NCBI GenBank assembly: GCA_003117195.1
Contig: BDSI01000071.1
Span: 537,947-601,946 of the forward strand
Direction of reading: 5' to 3'
DNA: 64,000 nt
Source: Eudorina sp. 2006-703-Eu-15
Taxonomy: Eukaryota; Chlorophyta; Chlorophyceae; Chlamydomonadales; Volvocaceae
Part shown: positions 37,201 through 49,300 of the stretch, in pieces
How positions within the stretch are numbered: position 1 is the first letter of the stretch
Layout of the letters: each line of letters opens with the position of its first letter
The notes under the pieces: generated by a model
Seen by the model: the letters and a program-made list of their open reading frames with translations, nothing else
The model's database searches: none
What the model was told of the DNA's origin: nothing
Position numbers and translations under genes: made by a program

Positions 37201-40200
37201 CTTCCCAGTCTCTTCCGTCTCCAGCTCCGCCGCCGCCGCCGCCGCCGCCCCTCATACCTCTGGAGTCGCTCCCGCCGCCAGACCTGGCTGCCCTGGCGGC
37301 CGCCCTCATCGAGGCGTCCGGCTCCCGGGCCCTGCCCGCCCCCGCCGCGGCGGTGCTGCTGCGGCTGCTCTCCCTCGATGACGTCGTACGACAGACCCCC
37401 ACAGCGTTGCTGGAGCGGGCGCTGCGGTACAGCCTCGGAGGAGGCGGAGGCGGCGGCAGCGGCCTGCCGATGCCGGACGCGGCCTTCCGCTCGCTGATGG
37501 CCCGGCTGCAGCCGGTGATGGCACCGGGGAGCCTGGTTTCGGAGCTGGGCCGCTGCGGCGGCAGCGCCGTACTCGTGCAGCGGGAGCTGCTGCTGCTGCT
37601 GCGGGCGCCTCGCGGACGCGCCGTCCAGGAGATGAGCTCCGAAACCGTGATGGGGCTGCTGCGCGCCCTGGTATCCAGCGGCGTGCGGGAGACCCTGTGC
37701 GTAGCGCAGCGCCCCGACTGGGCCGCCCACATCGCGGAGCTGAAGGCGGCGCAGTCCAGCCAGAGTAGTGCTGCCTCTCCTCCTCCTTCTCGGACGCCGA
37801 GGAGCGCCGCCACCACCGCCACTAACCCACGGGTCACGCCCGCGGCGGCGGCGGCGGAGGGGGACGACGACGGCGGTGGCGGCGGCGGCGAACTGCGGGC
37901 GGCGCGGGGCACGCCCCGCCACGGCCCTGAGGGGCCTTATGCGGAAGTGACGCTGGCGCTGGCGGCCCAGCTGGATCGGCTGTGGCGGGCGGGGGAGCTG
38001 AGGCTGGGGGAGGTGGCGGAGGCGCAGCGGCTGCTGGCGGTGCTGCTGGGACGGCTCCAGGGGCTGTCCTGCGGGGATCTGTGGGTGCAGTTGGTGACCG
38101 TTAACACGGCGGTTGCCAACAGCCGGGACGTGGGCCGGCAGCTGGGGGCGGACGGCTGCCCGGGGGTCCCGGTGTTCGAGTACCTGGAGGCCGCATTCAG
38201 GCTGGGTAGGTGCGAGGAGGGGGGACGTGGGAGGCGTTTAGGAAACTCGCAGACATACTCATTCTGCGCTGCTGCCAGAGCAAAGGCTGAGGGGGAGCGG
38301 GGACGGGGGGTGAGTGCGGGCGGGGGGGCGGGGCGCAGCTAGGTGTGCGGTTGGCAGTACGGGTGTGGGTGTGTGCGCACTCACGTGCCGCCGATCAAGG
38401 GCTCCAGCTGAGCGAATGTACGGCAGTACGGCCATCAACGGACTGCGCCGTCTGCCGGCCCTCCTTCCGCCCCTCCTTCCACCCGATCCCTCCGCACCCC
38501 TCCACACCCCTCCCCAGGTGGTGGCCACTTCAACGAAGCCTTCCTCACCGCAGTCGGCACCGTCCGCCAGGAGATGCAGCTGCCCGCCTCACCCCCCTCC
38601 GCGCCCTCCGCCTCCTCTCTTTCGCCCCCCTCCTCGCTCTCCACCTTCTCCGCCTCGCCCTCGCCCTCCTCCTCCCCCTCCCGGGAGCGCCGGGCGCTGC
38701 AGCCCCCGGAGGCCAGTGCCGAGCAGCTGGCCTACCTGCGGGCGCTGCTGGCGACCTACGGGTGCTACCTGGTGCCCCCGGGGGGCGTGTGGACCCTCAT
38801 AAGGCCCCTGATGCCGCGTCTGGAGGAGCACTTGGCGGCGGTGGAGGCGCGTCGGCGGCGTCGCGGTGGGACCCGCCCGGCAGCCGCCGCCGCCGCCACA
38901 GCCACAGCAGCCGCAGCCGCCGGGGCGGCGGGTGCGGAAGCGGATGCGTCGGACGCGCCGCCGCCGCTGCCGCCAGGCTCTGGTGACGACGGCGCTGAGC
39001 TGGCGCCCTCGCCGGCGGTGGTGGCGGTGGCGGCGGCGGTGGCGGCAACGGAGACGTCGGCGGAGGCCCGGGGCCAGGCCCAAGCTCAGGTTGGGACTCG
39101 GGCGCAGGCTCTCCCGCTGCGTGAGCAGCTCCGGCGGGGCTTCCGTGACCTTCTAGACCCACGGGTCGTTCAGGAGGCACGGGAGGACCTCCGGCGGCTA
39201 CGGCGGCACCTGCGACCGTACGGCAAGCCAGGCGGCGGCGCCGTGGCTGCCGACGACGGCGGCGGCGAGGGCTCCCGGGAGGACCTGGACCGGGAACGGG
39301 ACGTGGACGGGGACCGGGGAGGGGGTTCCCCGCGGCTGCTGACGGCGAGGCAGCTGGGGCTGCTGCTGGGCTTGCTCCGGCTGCGGGACGAGAGCGGCCT
39401 GGCGGACATGGCGCGGGAGGGGGGCAGCCAGACTGCGTCGTTGCTGCTGTCGGCGGTGAGGCGGGCTGGGGGGAGGTGGCGGGGGAGGAGGCGGGGCTGG
39501 GATGTTGTGGGTGGGGGTGGGGCGGAGGGGACGAGGCTGGGGCCCTGCGAGAGGGCGTCGGGGCCGGTGGCTGTCGCGGCTGGCCTCGGGGAGGGCGCGC
39601 AGGGCGGGCAGGCACGCCCGCATGTCAAAGCGAGCTGCCGCCGCGGGGGGCTGAAGCGGGGCGCAGCAGCGGCGGCTGCTGGGACACCCCACCTCGCCTC
39701 CACTGCACCTCGGCCACCACAACTGCGCCGTACTGCAACAGCAACCCGGGATGACGTACCTCTGTCCTCCCCTCCGTCCTCCTCCCCTCTCCTCTGCTCT
39801 GGCAGCAGCGCTACATGAATATGTCCACACGTTTCCTTCATCCCGCCTTGCCTCCCTCCCTGGCGCGTGTGGCGTCCCCCTCCCCCCCACCGACCCACAG
39901 GTCACCAAGCTGTACACCTCGGAGCTCGGCCACCTGGCGGCGCGGTTCGAGGGGCCGCCCCTGGAGCACCTGACCGCCGTACTGGACGCGCTGGACCCCG
40001 TCGTGGTCGCCAACCCCGGCGGGGAGTTGCGGGCGGGGCAGCTGTACGACACCGACGACGGCGCGGTGCCGCTGCTGCCGTTCCTGCTGCCGCCGCTGCT
40101 GCGCCTGACGTGGGCCGGCCAGGAGGACGACGGCGCCGAGCCGCCGCCGCTGGGGTCGCAGGGTTTGGGGCACGAGTACGGCGGCGAGTACGACGACCAG

Positions 40201-41379
40201 TACGACGACCTGGCGCTGGTTCGGTCGCCCCTCCGTCTGAGCGAGGAGGTCCTCCTGTGGGCGATGGAGGGGCGGATCAGGCCGCAGCACATCGATGCCA
40301 CGACGGACACGCGCGCCGCTTCCGCCGCCCCCGCCGGGGATGCCGCCGCCGCCGCCGCTGCCGCCGCTGTGAATACTGCCGCCGCCGCCGCCGCCGCTGC
40401 GAACGGTGTCGCCGCCGCCGCCAGGCAGGGGTACGTGCGGGCGATGGCGCCATGGCTGGTGGCCGCGCAGCGCCTGTACGACACCCTGTTGATGACCGGG
40501 CAGTACGGGGAGTTGGCGGAGGCGCTGCCGCAGCAGCTGGGGGCGCAGCAGCCTGCCGGGAGGGGGCGCTGGGCGGTGCTGTTCCAGCGGGTGTGTATGT
40601 GGGACACGGCGCAGGCGGAGGCGGAGGCGGCGGAGGGGCTCCAGCGGGCGGAGGCGGAGGCGGCACTGGCGGGCCGGGGGCTGGCGGGGCTGACCGCGGC
40701 GGCGGCGGCGGCAGCGGAGCCGTCGGTGGCGGATGTGGTGGCGGCGGCCCGCGACGAGCTGCTGCGCGGGCTGGACCCGGGGCGGCGGCGGCGGCGGCGC
40801 GAGGCGGTGTCGGTGTCGGTGCAGGGCAGCGGTGGGGCGGGCGGCCATGTCGGGTTGGGTGGGTTTGTCCGCGGGCTGCTGCAGTCGGTGGAGATCAGGG
40901 TCAGCCAGGCGGCGGCCGACTCTGGAGGAGGAGGAGGAGGAGGAGGTCCCCTGGAGCGCCAGGATCAGGACCGGGGCGAGAGAGGGGAGGCTGAAAAGGA
41001 GGAGGAGGAGGAGGAGGAGGAGCGGTGGGAGCGTGGCGGAGGCGAGGCGAGGCGGCGAGGTGCGGACGCTGTGAGCTCGCCGAGGGACGGCGGCGGCAGC
41101 CGCAGCGACGGCGGCGGCGGCGGCGGGTCGGCGAAGGCGTCCTCCTCGTTGTCGGCCGCGGTGGCGGGCGGCGACCCGGACCCGGCCCAGCCACCGCCCA
41201 ACCCGTTCGATGTGTTGGGGGACTTCCGCAGGACGCTGACACAGCTGGGGTTCAACGCGCCGTCGGTGTCGTCACCGTCGACACCAACGGCGGAGCCGCC
41301 GTCGCGCCCACTGCCACCACAGCAGCAGCAGAAGCGAAGGCCCGGGCAGCAGCCGGGGAGCCCCTCGGAGCGGCCATGA
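24832..41379 (+). CDS. giant helical low-complexity protein, function unknown (possible organelle protein)
   Basis: Thirteen plus-strand exons give about 3,578 residues: 24832-25362, 25764-26380, 26810-27460 (end uncertain), 27601-27934, 28432-28743, 29230-29496, 29987-30133, 30522-31346, 32277-33029, 33543-36149, 36930-38205, 38518-39455 and 39901-41379 (TGA). Apart from the exon 3 end, phases agree throughout. ATG 24832 follows an in-frame TGA. The first roughly 115 residues have Arg, Ser and Ala but no acidic residue, as in organelle transit peptides. The rest alternates Ala/Leu-rich helical blocks (LVKLWAQHRGAPPSVSLYTA, LLEAVAARLG, LADAFLDLKRLAAAPDL, LRELAVLGLRLPASWLAQV, FLGALGEAPLPGPHLRELVA) with poly-Gly, Gln and Glu linkers. 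The helical blocks recall OPR/FASTK-like helical-repeat proteins of algal organelles, but no catalytic or RAP domain was seen, so this is only a guess. It could be two genes if the intron 36150-36929 is really intergenic (a Met lies at 36789). Confidence 0.65.
25386..25440 (+). repeat. short intronic repeat, family 3 copy (diverged)
   Basis: Contains GTGTTTTAG and AAACCCGCCCGACCCAAATC, about 25-75 bases after the 5' splice site at 25363. Confidence 0.5.
28323..28352 (+). repeat. short intronic repeat, family 4 copy
   Basis: Reads TTGTCAATACAGTCAGCGAA followed by GCCGC, 80-110 bases before the 3' splice site at 28432. The same core is at 50405-50431. Confidence 0.6.
28845..28996 (+). repeat. 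(GGGGCA)n hexanucleotide array
   Basis: About 22 copies of GGGGCA with occasional A or T variants, within the intron before exon 29230. It reads open in several frames but is not coding. Confidence 0.9.
31785..32232 (+). repeat. (CCGCCTTA)n octanucleotide array
   Basis: About 56 nearly perfect copies of CCGCCTTA, with one G-for-C variant near 32121, filling much of the intron 31347-32276. Because 8 is not a multiple of 3 the array is open in all three frames (PPYRLTAL repeated), which is not evidence of protein. Confidence 0.95.
33255..33385 (+). repeat. (CTC/CGC) trinucleotide-rich pyrimidine tract
   Basis: CCTCCTCCGCCTCCTCCTCC-type repeats in the intron 33030-33542 of the giant gene. Confidence 0.85.
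36579..36600 (-). repeat. short intronic repeat, family 4 copy
   Basis: The plus strand reads GGTTTGCTGTCTTTATTGAC, complementary to the family 4 core. It is in the intron 36150-36929 of the giant gene. Confidence 0.55.
38236..38284 (-). repeat. short intronic repeat, family 1 copy
   Basis: The plus strand reads TTTAGGAAACTCGCAGACAT, then ACTCATTCTGCGCTGCTGCC and AGAGC, the reverse complement of the 3'-end copies. It lies 30-80 bases after the 5' splice site (38206) of a plus-strand intron. Confidence 0.8.
39795..39841 (+). repeat. short intronic repeat, family 1 copy
   Basis: Reads TGCTCTGGCAGCAGCGCTAC, then ATGAATATGTCCACACGTTT and CCTTCAT, in the sense orientation of the giant gene, about 60 bases upstream of the 3' splice site at 39901. 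Confidence 0.8.
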
Positions 41380-43340
41380 TTGGTGGCTTTGACTCTGGCC
41401 TGGTGGATGGACCTGGGGGGACGGGGACCTTGACGCTGCGAGTGGGCATTCCAGGGAGGGGCATTGAGGGGCTCCCGCGGAGGAGGCTTCCAGGACAATT
41501 AGCCGGGCCAGGTGGGTACTGGGCCAGGTGGAGTAAGAGGCAGCGCATCTCGACGCGACTGGCGAGCGCCAGCAGTACGCCGAACGGCATTCAGGTGCGA
41601 ACGGGGTGGTCAGCCTCTCGTATGGCGAGTCATCGATGCCGTTGGTTTTGCCGGTTCTGGAGCCGGTCGCGGTAAGGGGGGTAGGCGTGCAGTTCGCCGC
41701 CCGCAGTCATCGTCCAGGACGCCGCGTGCAGTTCGTGGCGGCCTGGCCTTGCATTGGATTTGCGCAGTGTAATGTAATGTAACCGTTACAAGGTGGACCC
41801 GTATCCCGACCGGGTTTTCCCACCAGTGTGCGGGTTGCCCGCCGGGCAGGCGGACGACGACGACGACGACGAGCCGACCCCTCCACCTCCGGATGCGCCG
41901 CCCGCAGTCGCGAGCCGCGGCTGAACTTGGGCTTGTTGAGCCGGGCGGGAGACTGGGGGGGGAGGAGGTGACGCGGCCGCATGTGGCCCGAAACCGCATG
42001 TGGCCCGAAACCGGCCCCCGGGAGGTTCAGGACGAGGAGGGCGAGGAGGAGGAGGCGGAGGATGAGCCGGCTTCTGGACACAGCCGATGGAGTGCGCGAC
42101 GGCAGCAGGTGCCGAAAGCTTGGTAGGGGCAGGGAACCGTGTGCAACGGTTCCCGACATGCCAAGGAACATAGTACGCAGACCTTCGGCTGTCACGGCTG
42201 TCTTCGGCTGTGTACGGCTGTCACCGCAGGATTCACTGTAATGCTTGAAGTAAAAAGCAGTATGTCAACGGTGGTACTCATCACAGATGTTGCCATGATG
42301 GCACGAACACGTGGGGATAGGGTGCCTGGCTTGTCGGGTGTGCACCCCCCTTGGGTCACCGACTGGGGGTGGATCTGGACTGCCTGATTACGATCAGCCG
42401 ATGATCGCCGTACGGCCATACCGCGTCACCATGACATGGAAAGCCCACACAGCCGACCGTAAGTTCTTCCCGGATTCGGATCCGGAGAGGGCATGAATCC
42501 ATCATCCAAGTGCAGTGCCGTTACCCCTACTCTCAGCCTTGCCAATCGGCCTCACCGCCCTGGGCTGTTACGGCTACCTGGGTTGACTGCCTGATTCACA
42601 GCACACCCGCAGCACAGCACAGCACAGCGCAGCACAGCACCCAGAAATGCTGCCCAGGCTCATGCCCTTGCGGTCCCGCGCGACTCTGCCGCCTGCCGTG
42701 ACCATCACTCCCCCGACCTGCCTATGTTCATCCCTGCACCGGTCCCTGCAACTGAGAAACACACATGGTCGCAGGTGGTGCCCCGCCCTTGGCCCCCTCC
42801 CGGCCCCACCCTGGCTCACCACCGGCCATCAACAACCGCCACCGCGCCCGACCGTCGAACTTCCCAACAGCCGCGCAGCCGGTCCCCTCCTCTGTGCATC
42901 TCCTCCCCGATTGACTCACTCTTGCAGCGATCCAAATCCGATTCAAATCCATTACTTCAAAATCCGCGGCCGACACAGGTACCCCCCAGAAGTGCAGCGG
43001 ACGGACAGACCGACCGGCCGACCGACCGACCGACACAGACATGCGGTTCCACCCCCACCCACCCAGGTCCTCCTCCCCCGCCGCCACCACACGCCCTTGT
43101 ACGGCATTTCCACATCGCGCGAAGAAAGGCCTCCTCGTCGTCCACATCAAGCCGGCGGAACGTCGATGCCGTGTGGAGGGGGTGTCGTACACACACCGAC
43201 ACGTCTCTCCCGCGCCCCCGCCCAACCCAGAGGCCGTTCCTGACACACACCCCACTGGCCCCGAACCCCCCGTCTCACTCCGGGGAGGGGGAGGGGAAAA
43301 AGAGTGAGAAGAAGCCCAGGAAGAAGCCCCCTTGCCCCCG
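41380..43340. other. convergent intergenic region
   Basis: This region holds the 3' flanks of the giant gene (plus) and SRP68 (minus). No further gene is recognised. It contains short runs such as CAGCACAG repeats at about 42602-42642 and GACCGACC repeats at about 43008-43034. Confidence 0.5.
41768..41782 (+). terminator. triple TGTAA polyadenylation signal
   Basis: Three consecutive TGTAA pentamers, about 390 bases after the stop of the plus-strand giant gene. TGTAA is the usual polyadenylation signal in Chlamydomonas and relatives, so use here is inferred. Confidence 0.55.
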
Positions 43341-46300
43341 CTACCGCCTCCAACCGAACAGCGACGACAGCACCGACTTCTTCTCCGCCTTCCGCAGCCG
43401 GTGGTCCAGACTCGGGTACGACAAGCAGTTACTGGCGGTGTCCAACATGATGGGCCGTACAGGTACGGCCGCGAAGCTGTACGGAGCCTTGTACAGCCGC
43501 GGCGGCGCCTTGGCTGGCGGCGCCGCCGCTGCTGCGCCCGCGCCCGCCGCCGCCGCTGTGGCCCCGCCCGCGAAGCTCTCCCACTTGTCCAGCGCGTCCA
43601 GCAGGTAGGTGGGTCCAGAGGCGGCGGCCTGCTGCTGCTGCTGCTGCTCCAGGGATAGGCCGCCCACGCCCCCCTGGAGCAGATCCTCCTTGGCCTTGAG
43701 TTCCGCCGCAGACATCTCCGCCTGCGCCACCGCCCTGACGGTTTTTGGAGGTTTGAGGTTGGTAGGGTATTGCGGGTGAAGGGTATTGCGGGTGCAGGTT
43801 GAGAGGTCAAAGGCGCCAAGGTGGATGGAGGTGAGTAAAGAGCAATGGCGCGTGGGCGGGGAAGACGGGGTTCTGGGCGCCAAACAAACATCACGGCCAT
43901 GCGTACGGATGTACGGATATACGGGCAGCCCGGTTTCCCCCTCCTCCAGGTCCTCCTCCGGGGGCACACGGGCAAATACAACACGATCGTCTTATTCCTT
44001 ACTTGCCCCGATGCGCCGCACCCTTAACCCCCGTGCCCACCCCCATGGGCCCCCCCTTCGGCCCCCACCCACTTAAACGCCGCTGCCTGCTTGACCAGCT
44101 CCCCCATGTCCCCCAGCAGCGCCTCCCGCCGACTCAGCAGCACCTCCGCCGCCGGGTCCTTGCCGGGCAGGTCCCTCAGCGCCTCCGCCGCCGCCTCGGC
44201 CCGCTCCTGGGCCCGGCTGAACAGCGCCCAGGCCTCCAGGGCCTTGGTGCCCGAGGAGGCTGCGGCGGCGGCGGAGTCCTTGGCGTCGCCGCCGCCGCCG
44301 GCGGCCGCCGCGGCCGCGGTGGTGACGGCGGCGGACAGCAGCACGTGGGCCACGTGGTAGGTACGGAGCGCGCGTACGGCAGCCACCTGTGCGTGTGTGG
44401 TTGTGTGTGTGTGGTGCGGGGGTGGAGCATGTTAGTAGACATACACATGTGTTTAGCGATGGGAGAAACCCGGACACATGCGTGTTTAATGAGAAGCCCG
44501 CCCGACCCAAACCATGTGTGTGGCGCGGGGGGGGGAGGGGGGAGGGTGATGCGTGTGAGGGAGAGGTTGGGAGGGTTGTAGTGGCAGTACGGTGAGCCGT
44601 GCTGGTGACGGGCTGCTGCGGGTGCGGGTGCGGGTTCAGGAGCAGGAGGAAGCGGCCGACCGTCCCCAGCTGGCGGAGGGCCCGCCCGCCCTCCCCATGA
44701 CCCGTAGCCAGCGAGCCACCCGGGGCTGTAACCCTTCTCCGTGCTGCTGCTGTGCTGCTGCTTGGCCACCTGCCCCCCCCCTGGTCACATTTCTCTCCCC
44801 ACTCGTTCTAGGCTTGTCTGTCGTCGTATCCCCTCTCCCCTCTTGTTCCTTCCCTTGTCCCTCTCCCCCGGGCTGCCGAACAAATGACTACAGTCGCTGC
44901 GGCCTCCCCTCCCCACCCCTCCCTTTCCCTCCCCTTTCCCCTCCCTTTCCCCTCCCCTTTCCCTCCCCTTTCCCTCCCCTTTCCCCTCCCCTCCCCTTTC
45001 CCCTTTCCCCTTTCCCCTCCCCTTTCCCCTCCCCTCCCCTCCCCTCCCCTCCCCTTTCCCTCCCCTCCCTCCCTCCCCTCCCTTTCCCCGCCCCTCCCCT
45101 CCCCTCCCCTCCCCTTTCCCCGCCCTCCCCTCCCAGCATAGTTCAAACGTGTTACCAATTTCCTATTATACCCCAACCCCATCCCCCCGCCCCCCAACCC
45201 CCATCCTCACCCTTGCCGCCGCCGCGTCGTGCAGTCCCTCCCCCGCCCTGCCCCCCAGCCGTGCCCCCAGGTCCGCCAGGTCCTCCAGGTAGCGACTCAG
45301 GAGGTCGCACACCCGGATCACCTCCTCGGGCCGGGCGTGGCGGTCCTTGTCCTGCAGTGGGTGGGTGGGTTATATTGAAAAAAAGAAATAAACCCGAAGA
45401 ACGAACCCGGGCACACCCAGCATAACTCAGTATACTTACGTGGTGCGGTACCTGCATAGCAATGGGAAGATATAGACCGCGCGCGGGCGCGTGGCGGCGC
45501 TGCCGCGCTGCCGCTGGTGCAATAGCAAGCAAAATGCGGACCCGACCCAACCCGGAAAGAACAGATCCTTTACCGACCTGTGGTGGTAGACGGGGTAGCC
45601 GCGCCGCGAGCGATGTCCAGGTCATGGCGATGCAGGGAGGGAAGCCGAGGAACGGAGTGAGTGAGGGTGGCAACTACAGTACGGAATGACAAGAGGAAAC
45701 ATCAAAAAGAAAGCATTATGCGAGAATGGCGGGGCGGCAGCGCAGCGCGAAAGAGGACGGGGCGGACGAGAGGGAGTGGGATATGGGACGAGAGGCCGTA
45801 CGACACGTACGGCATGTACGACAGGGGAAGCAAGCATGGGGCAGGGACGCGGAGACGGACGACCGGGTGGCGGGCCACGTTCGGGATATGGCTCCCCGGT
45901 GGGTGGGTGGGTGGGGGGTTTGAGGCGGGGTGCAGGGGGTGGAAGTGAGTGCGAGTGGTGTAGCGAATCGGTAGACTCGTCTGAAGGGGTTTGCGGGGGA
46001 CGTACACAGGCGCGGAGCGCAGAGCAGAGGAGACGGGCACCGATCAGCGGCCGACAACGTCCCCTCATGCGGGAGGAGACTGCGCTTGCTGCGTTGCTGG
46101 TGATGCTGATGCTGGTGTGGATTTGTGCCTTGTGTTCCCCTTCCCTTCCCTTCCCTTCCCCCCCTTCCCTTCCCTTCCCTTCCTTCCCTTCCCCCCCTTC
46201 CTTCCCTTCCCTTCCCTTCCCTTCCCTTCCCTTCCCTTCCCTTCCCTTCCCTTCCTTCCCTTCCCTTCCCTTCCCTCCCCTCCCCTCCCCTCCCCTCCCC

Positions 46301-49300
46301 TCCCCTCCCCTCCCTCCCCTCCCCTCCCTCCCCTCCCTCCCCTCCCCTCCCCTCCCCTCCCCTCCCCTCCCCTCCCTCCCCTCCCTCCCCTCCCCTCCCT
46401 CCCCTCCCCTCCCTCCCCTCCCCTCCCCTCCCTCCCTCCCCTCCCTCCCTCCCCTCCCCTCCCCTCCCTCCCCTCCCTCCCCTCCCCTCCCCTCCCCTCC
46501 CCTTCCCTTCCCTTCCCTTCCTTCCCTTCCCTTCCCTTCCCTTCCCTTCCCTTCCCTTCCCTTCCCTTCCCTTCCCTTCCCTTCCCTTCCTTCCCTTCCC
46601 TTCCCTTCCCTTCCCTTCCTTCCCTTCCCTCCCCTCCCCTCCCCTCCCCTCCCCCGCCCTCCCTACCTTGATCTTCTTCCCCGCCGCCAGCCTCTGCAGC
46701 CCCGCTCCGAACCTGCCCCGGGTGTGTGCCAGGTGGGCCTCGCACCGCTCCACAGTGCGCTGCAGCCGCAGACCCTCCACCGCCACCTCCAGGGCCTCCA
46801 GCTCCTTGAAGTGGGCCTCGGCGTCGGGGCCTGAGGGGGGAGGGGAGAGATGGGCGGGAGGGGGGGAGGCGCGGGGGCGGCCGGGGCTTAGGGGTGGGGT
46901 GGGGTACAGGAACCTGGCCGACAGCTTGACGCCGCGCTGCTGTACTGTACATGCAGCTGGTGTCCACCCGCGGATGGGGCCGCAGGCGGGGGCGGGGGCG
47001 GGGGTGGGGGTGGGGGCGGGCGGAGGAGCTGGCGAGTTGGGTCCCCTGCCACCTCCCCTCGCCAGCTCAGGCAGCAGCGCAGTACTGGTATGTCTACTCG
47101 TCTCCTACATCCCCCACCTGCCCATGTCCCGGTTCAGTCCTCGCTCTGTCAGTCAGCCAGCGTATGAACATGCTATAACCAACCCGCCCTCCCTCGGCCT
47201 CCCCACGCCTCCCCGTCCCCGCCACCGACCCATCTCTCTCACCCACCCTCCCCCCCAGGCCCCCCACCCAAGGCCCCTCCCACAGCGTTCCCCCCAATCC
47301 CCACTCCCCCCAACCCCTCCAGCCCCAGCCCCACCCGACAGTCCCTTGACGGCGTTCCGCACGTGGCTCTTGGCCTCCGCCAGTGAGTTGATGACCTTGT
47401 CGTACAGCGACAGCCGGGTGTCCAACGCGTCGCCTTCCTCCGAGTCCATAGCCTGAGGCGGTCCGGGGTGTGTGTGGAGGGGGGGGAGGGGGTGCGGGGA
47501 AGGGGGGGATGGGTGGCGAGTTGGCAGCGGGTGGCGGGCGGCGGAGGGGGTAATATAAACTACCCAGAAACACTCAGCCCCGGGTTGAGTGGTGGCGGGT
47601 GGGCGGGTCGGGGGACATTGAGACCGGGGCAGGCCAGGTGGCCGGAGGGGTTGAGGCCGAGACAGGCCGGGGCAATACGGTTGAAACATGCGGAGATGGC
47701 AGGATGGGGAGTGGGTTGGAGGGTGAGGGACCCCGACGGCCCGCCCGCCCTACACCCGAACCCTGCCAACCACCATACCATCAACCAACACAGGTGCGGA
47801 GGAGGAGGGCGCGTCGGGGCAAAATGCGGCGCAGCCCTGGGGCAACTAGAAAGACCCCGCCGACCGCAACCCGCCCCGCCCCACCCCACCCCATCCCGAC
47901 CGCGCCCCACCCTACCCCACCCCACCCCATTTTCGGATATTGCGGGCTCTCCATGTTTCCCTCAGGCATGTTTCCCAACGTGCGCCGGGTTTCAAGGGGT
48001 AAGAGCATCAACATGTCCAGGGACTCCCCTTAACCTCCCTCCCCTCCCCTCCCCCTCCCTCCCCCCCCCACACCCACCTGCTCCACCTGGGTGCTGAACT
48101 CCGCCGCCTGGTGCAGCGCCAGTTTCACGCGCTCGTGCCGTACAGGGTGGTTGACGCCCATCCACGTCATGTACGATGTCGAGGCGGCCTGCGCCATTTG
48201 GGCCTCCTGCGCCAGGGCCGCCAGCTTGGACTGCGGCCCCCCGGGGTGGGAGGCGCGGAGGCAGAGGCGGAGGGGTTAGAGGAAGTTGGTGGACGTATTG
48301 CGCAATTACGGGGAGTTGGAGGGGGGGGGTGCGCCAGGGGCGAAGGGGGGGTGCGCCAGGGGCGAAGGGGGGGTATAGGAAATTGGGGCGAAGGGGGGGT
48401 GGAGACGGACCGGGCAGGGGCGGCGAATGCATACTCCGGTGAAAAGCGACAGGAATGTGTTTAGAGAAGAGACCCGCCCGACCCAAACCAAGGACTAAAA
48501 GGGGTGGGTGTGCGTGTGCTACTGAAAACACCACCCGCGTACCCGTGTACTTGCCTGGGGGCCCCATACCCGGGTGCATGCCCGCTTACGCGTATCCGTG
48601 TCCGTACACGGTACCACGCAGTGGGTCGGTCAACAACATCAGCCCAGAGGGGCCGCGGGTCATGGACTCGGACCGGCACAACCGCTCGGACGCCCCCTCC
48701 CCCTCCCTCCCTCCCCTGTACACCAATTTCCGATACCCGCTCCTCCCTTCTAGACCTCCCCTCCACTGCCCTTCTCGCTCCTCCCCTCCACCTCCCTGGA
48801 CCTCCCCCCATCACATCGGACCCCGGTCTCCCCCCTCCCCCCTCCCCCTGGGTAAGCCAGCTGGGTCCGCGCCGCCCCCCTACCCCCCGTCCCCCCCTCC
48901 CGCCCCACCTGCAGCAGGTCCAGCCCCGGCATGTCCCCCGTCCCCGACATGGCTAGCAGCTCCGAAGGGTCCGCGGAGACCGCCCCTCCCGCCCGCGAGA
49001 TGCGGTAGTTGCAGTACCGGATGTTGGGCTCCATCTCCTCAACCTTGGGGGGCGGGGGGGGAGGGGGACAGAGAAGGGGGGAGAGGGGTCCACGGTTTTG
49101 CTCTCATGTGGTTCTGCTGTCTTTGTTGACAAACGAGGGGGGGCCCACGGGGAAGGGAGGGAGGGGGGATACAGGAGATTGGTAGACAATATGAAGCTGC
49201 GCTGCTGCCCGGGACGGACGGGGGGAAGGAGGAGGATGTAAGGTTTAGGGTTTCGCCTCGCTTCGAGCCATTTTGTGGGGGAGGGGTTCCGGCGCGCGCA

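Noticed and set aside
45686..47456. Large plus-strand Pro/Ser/Leu/Phe-rich and minus-strand Gly/Glu/Lys-rich frames
   Set aside because: Translations of a polypyrimidine tract inside an SRP68 intron.
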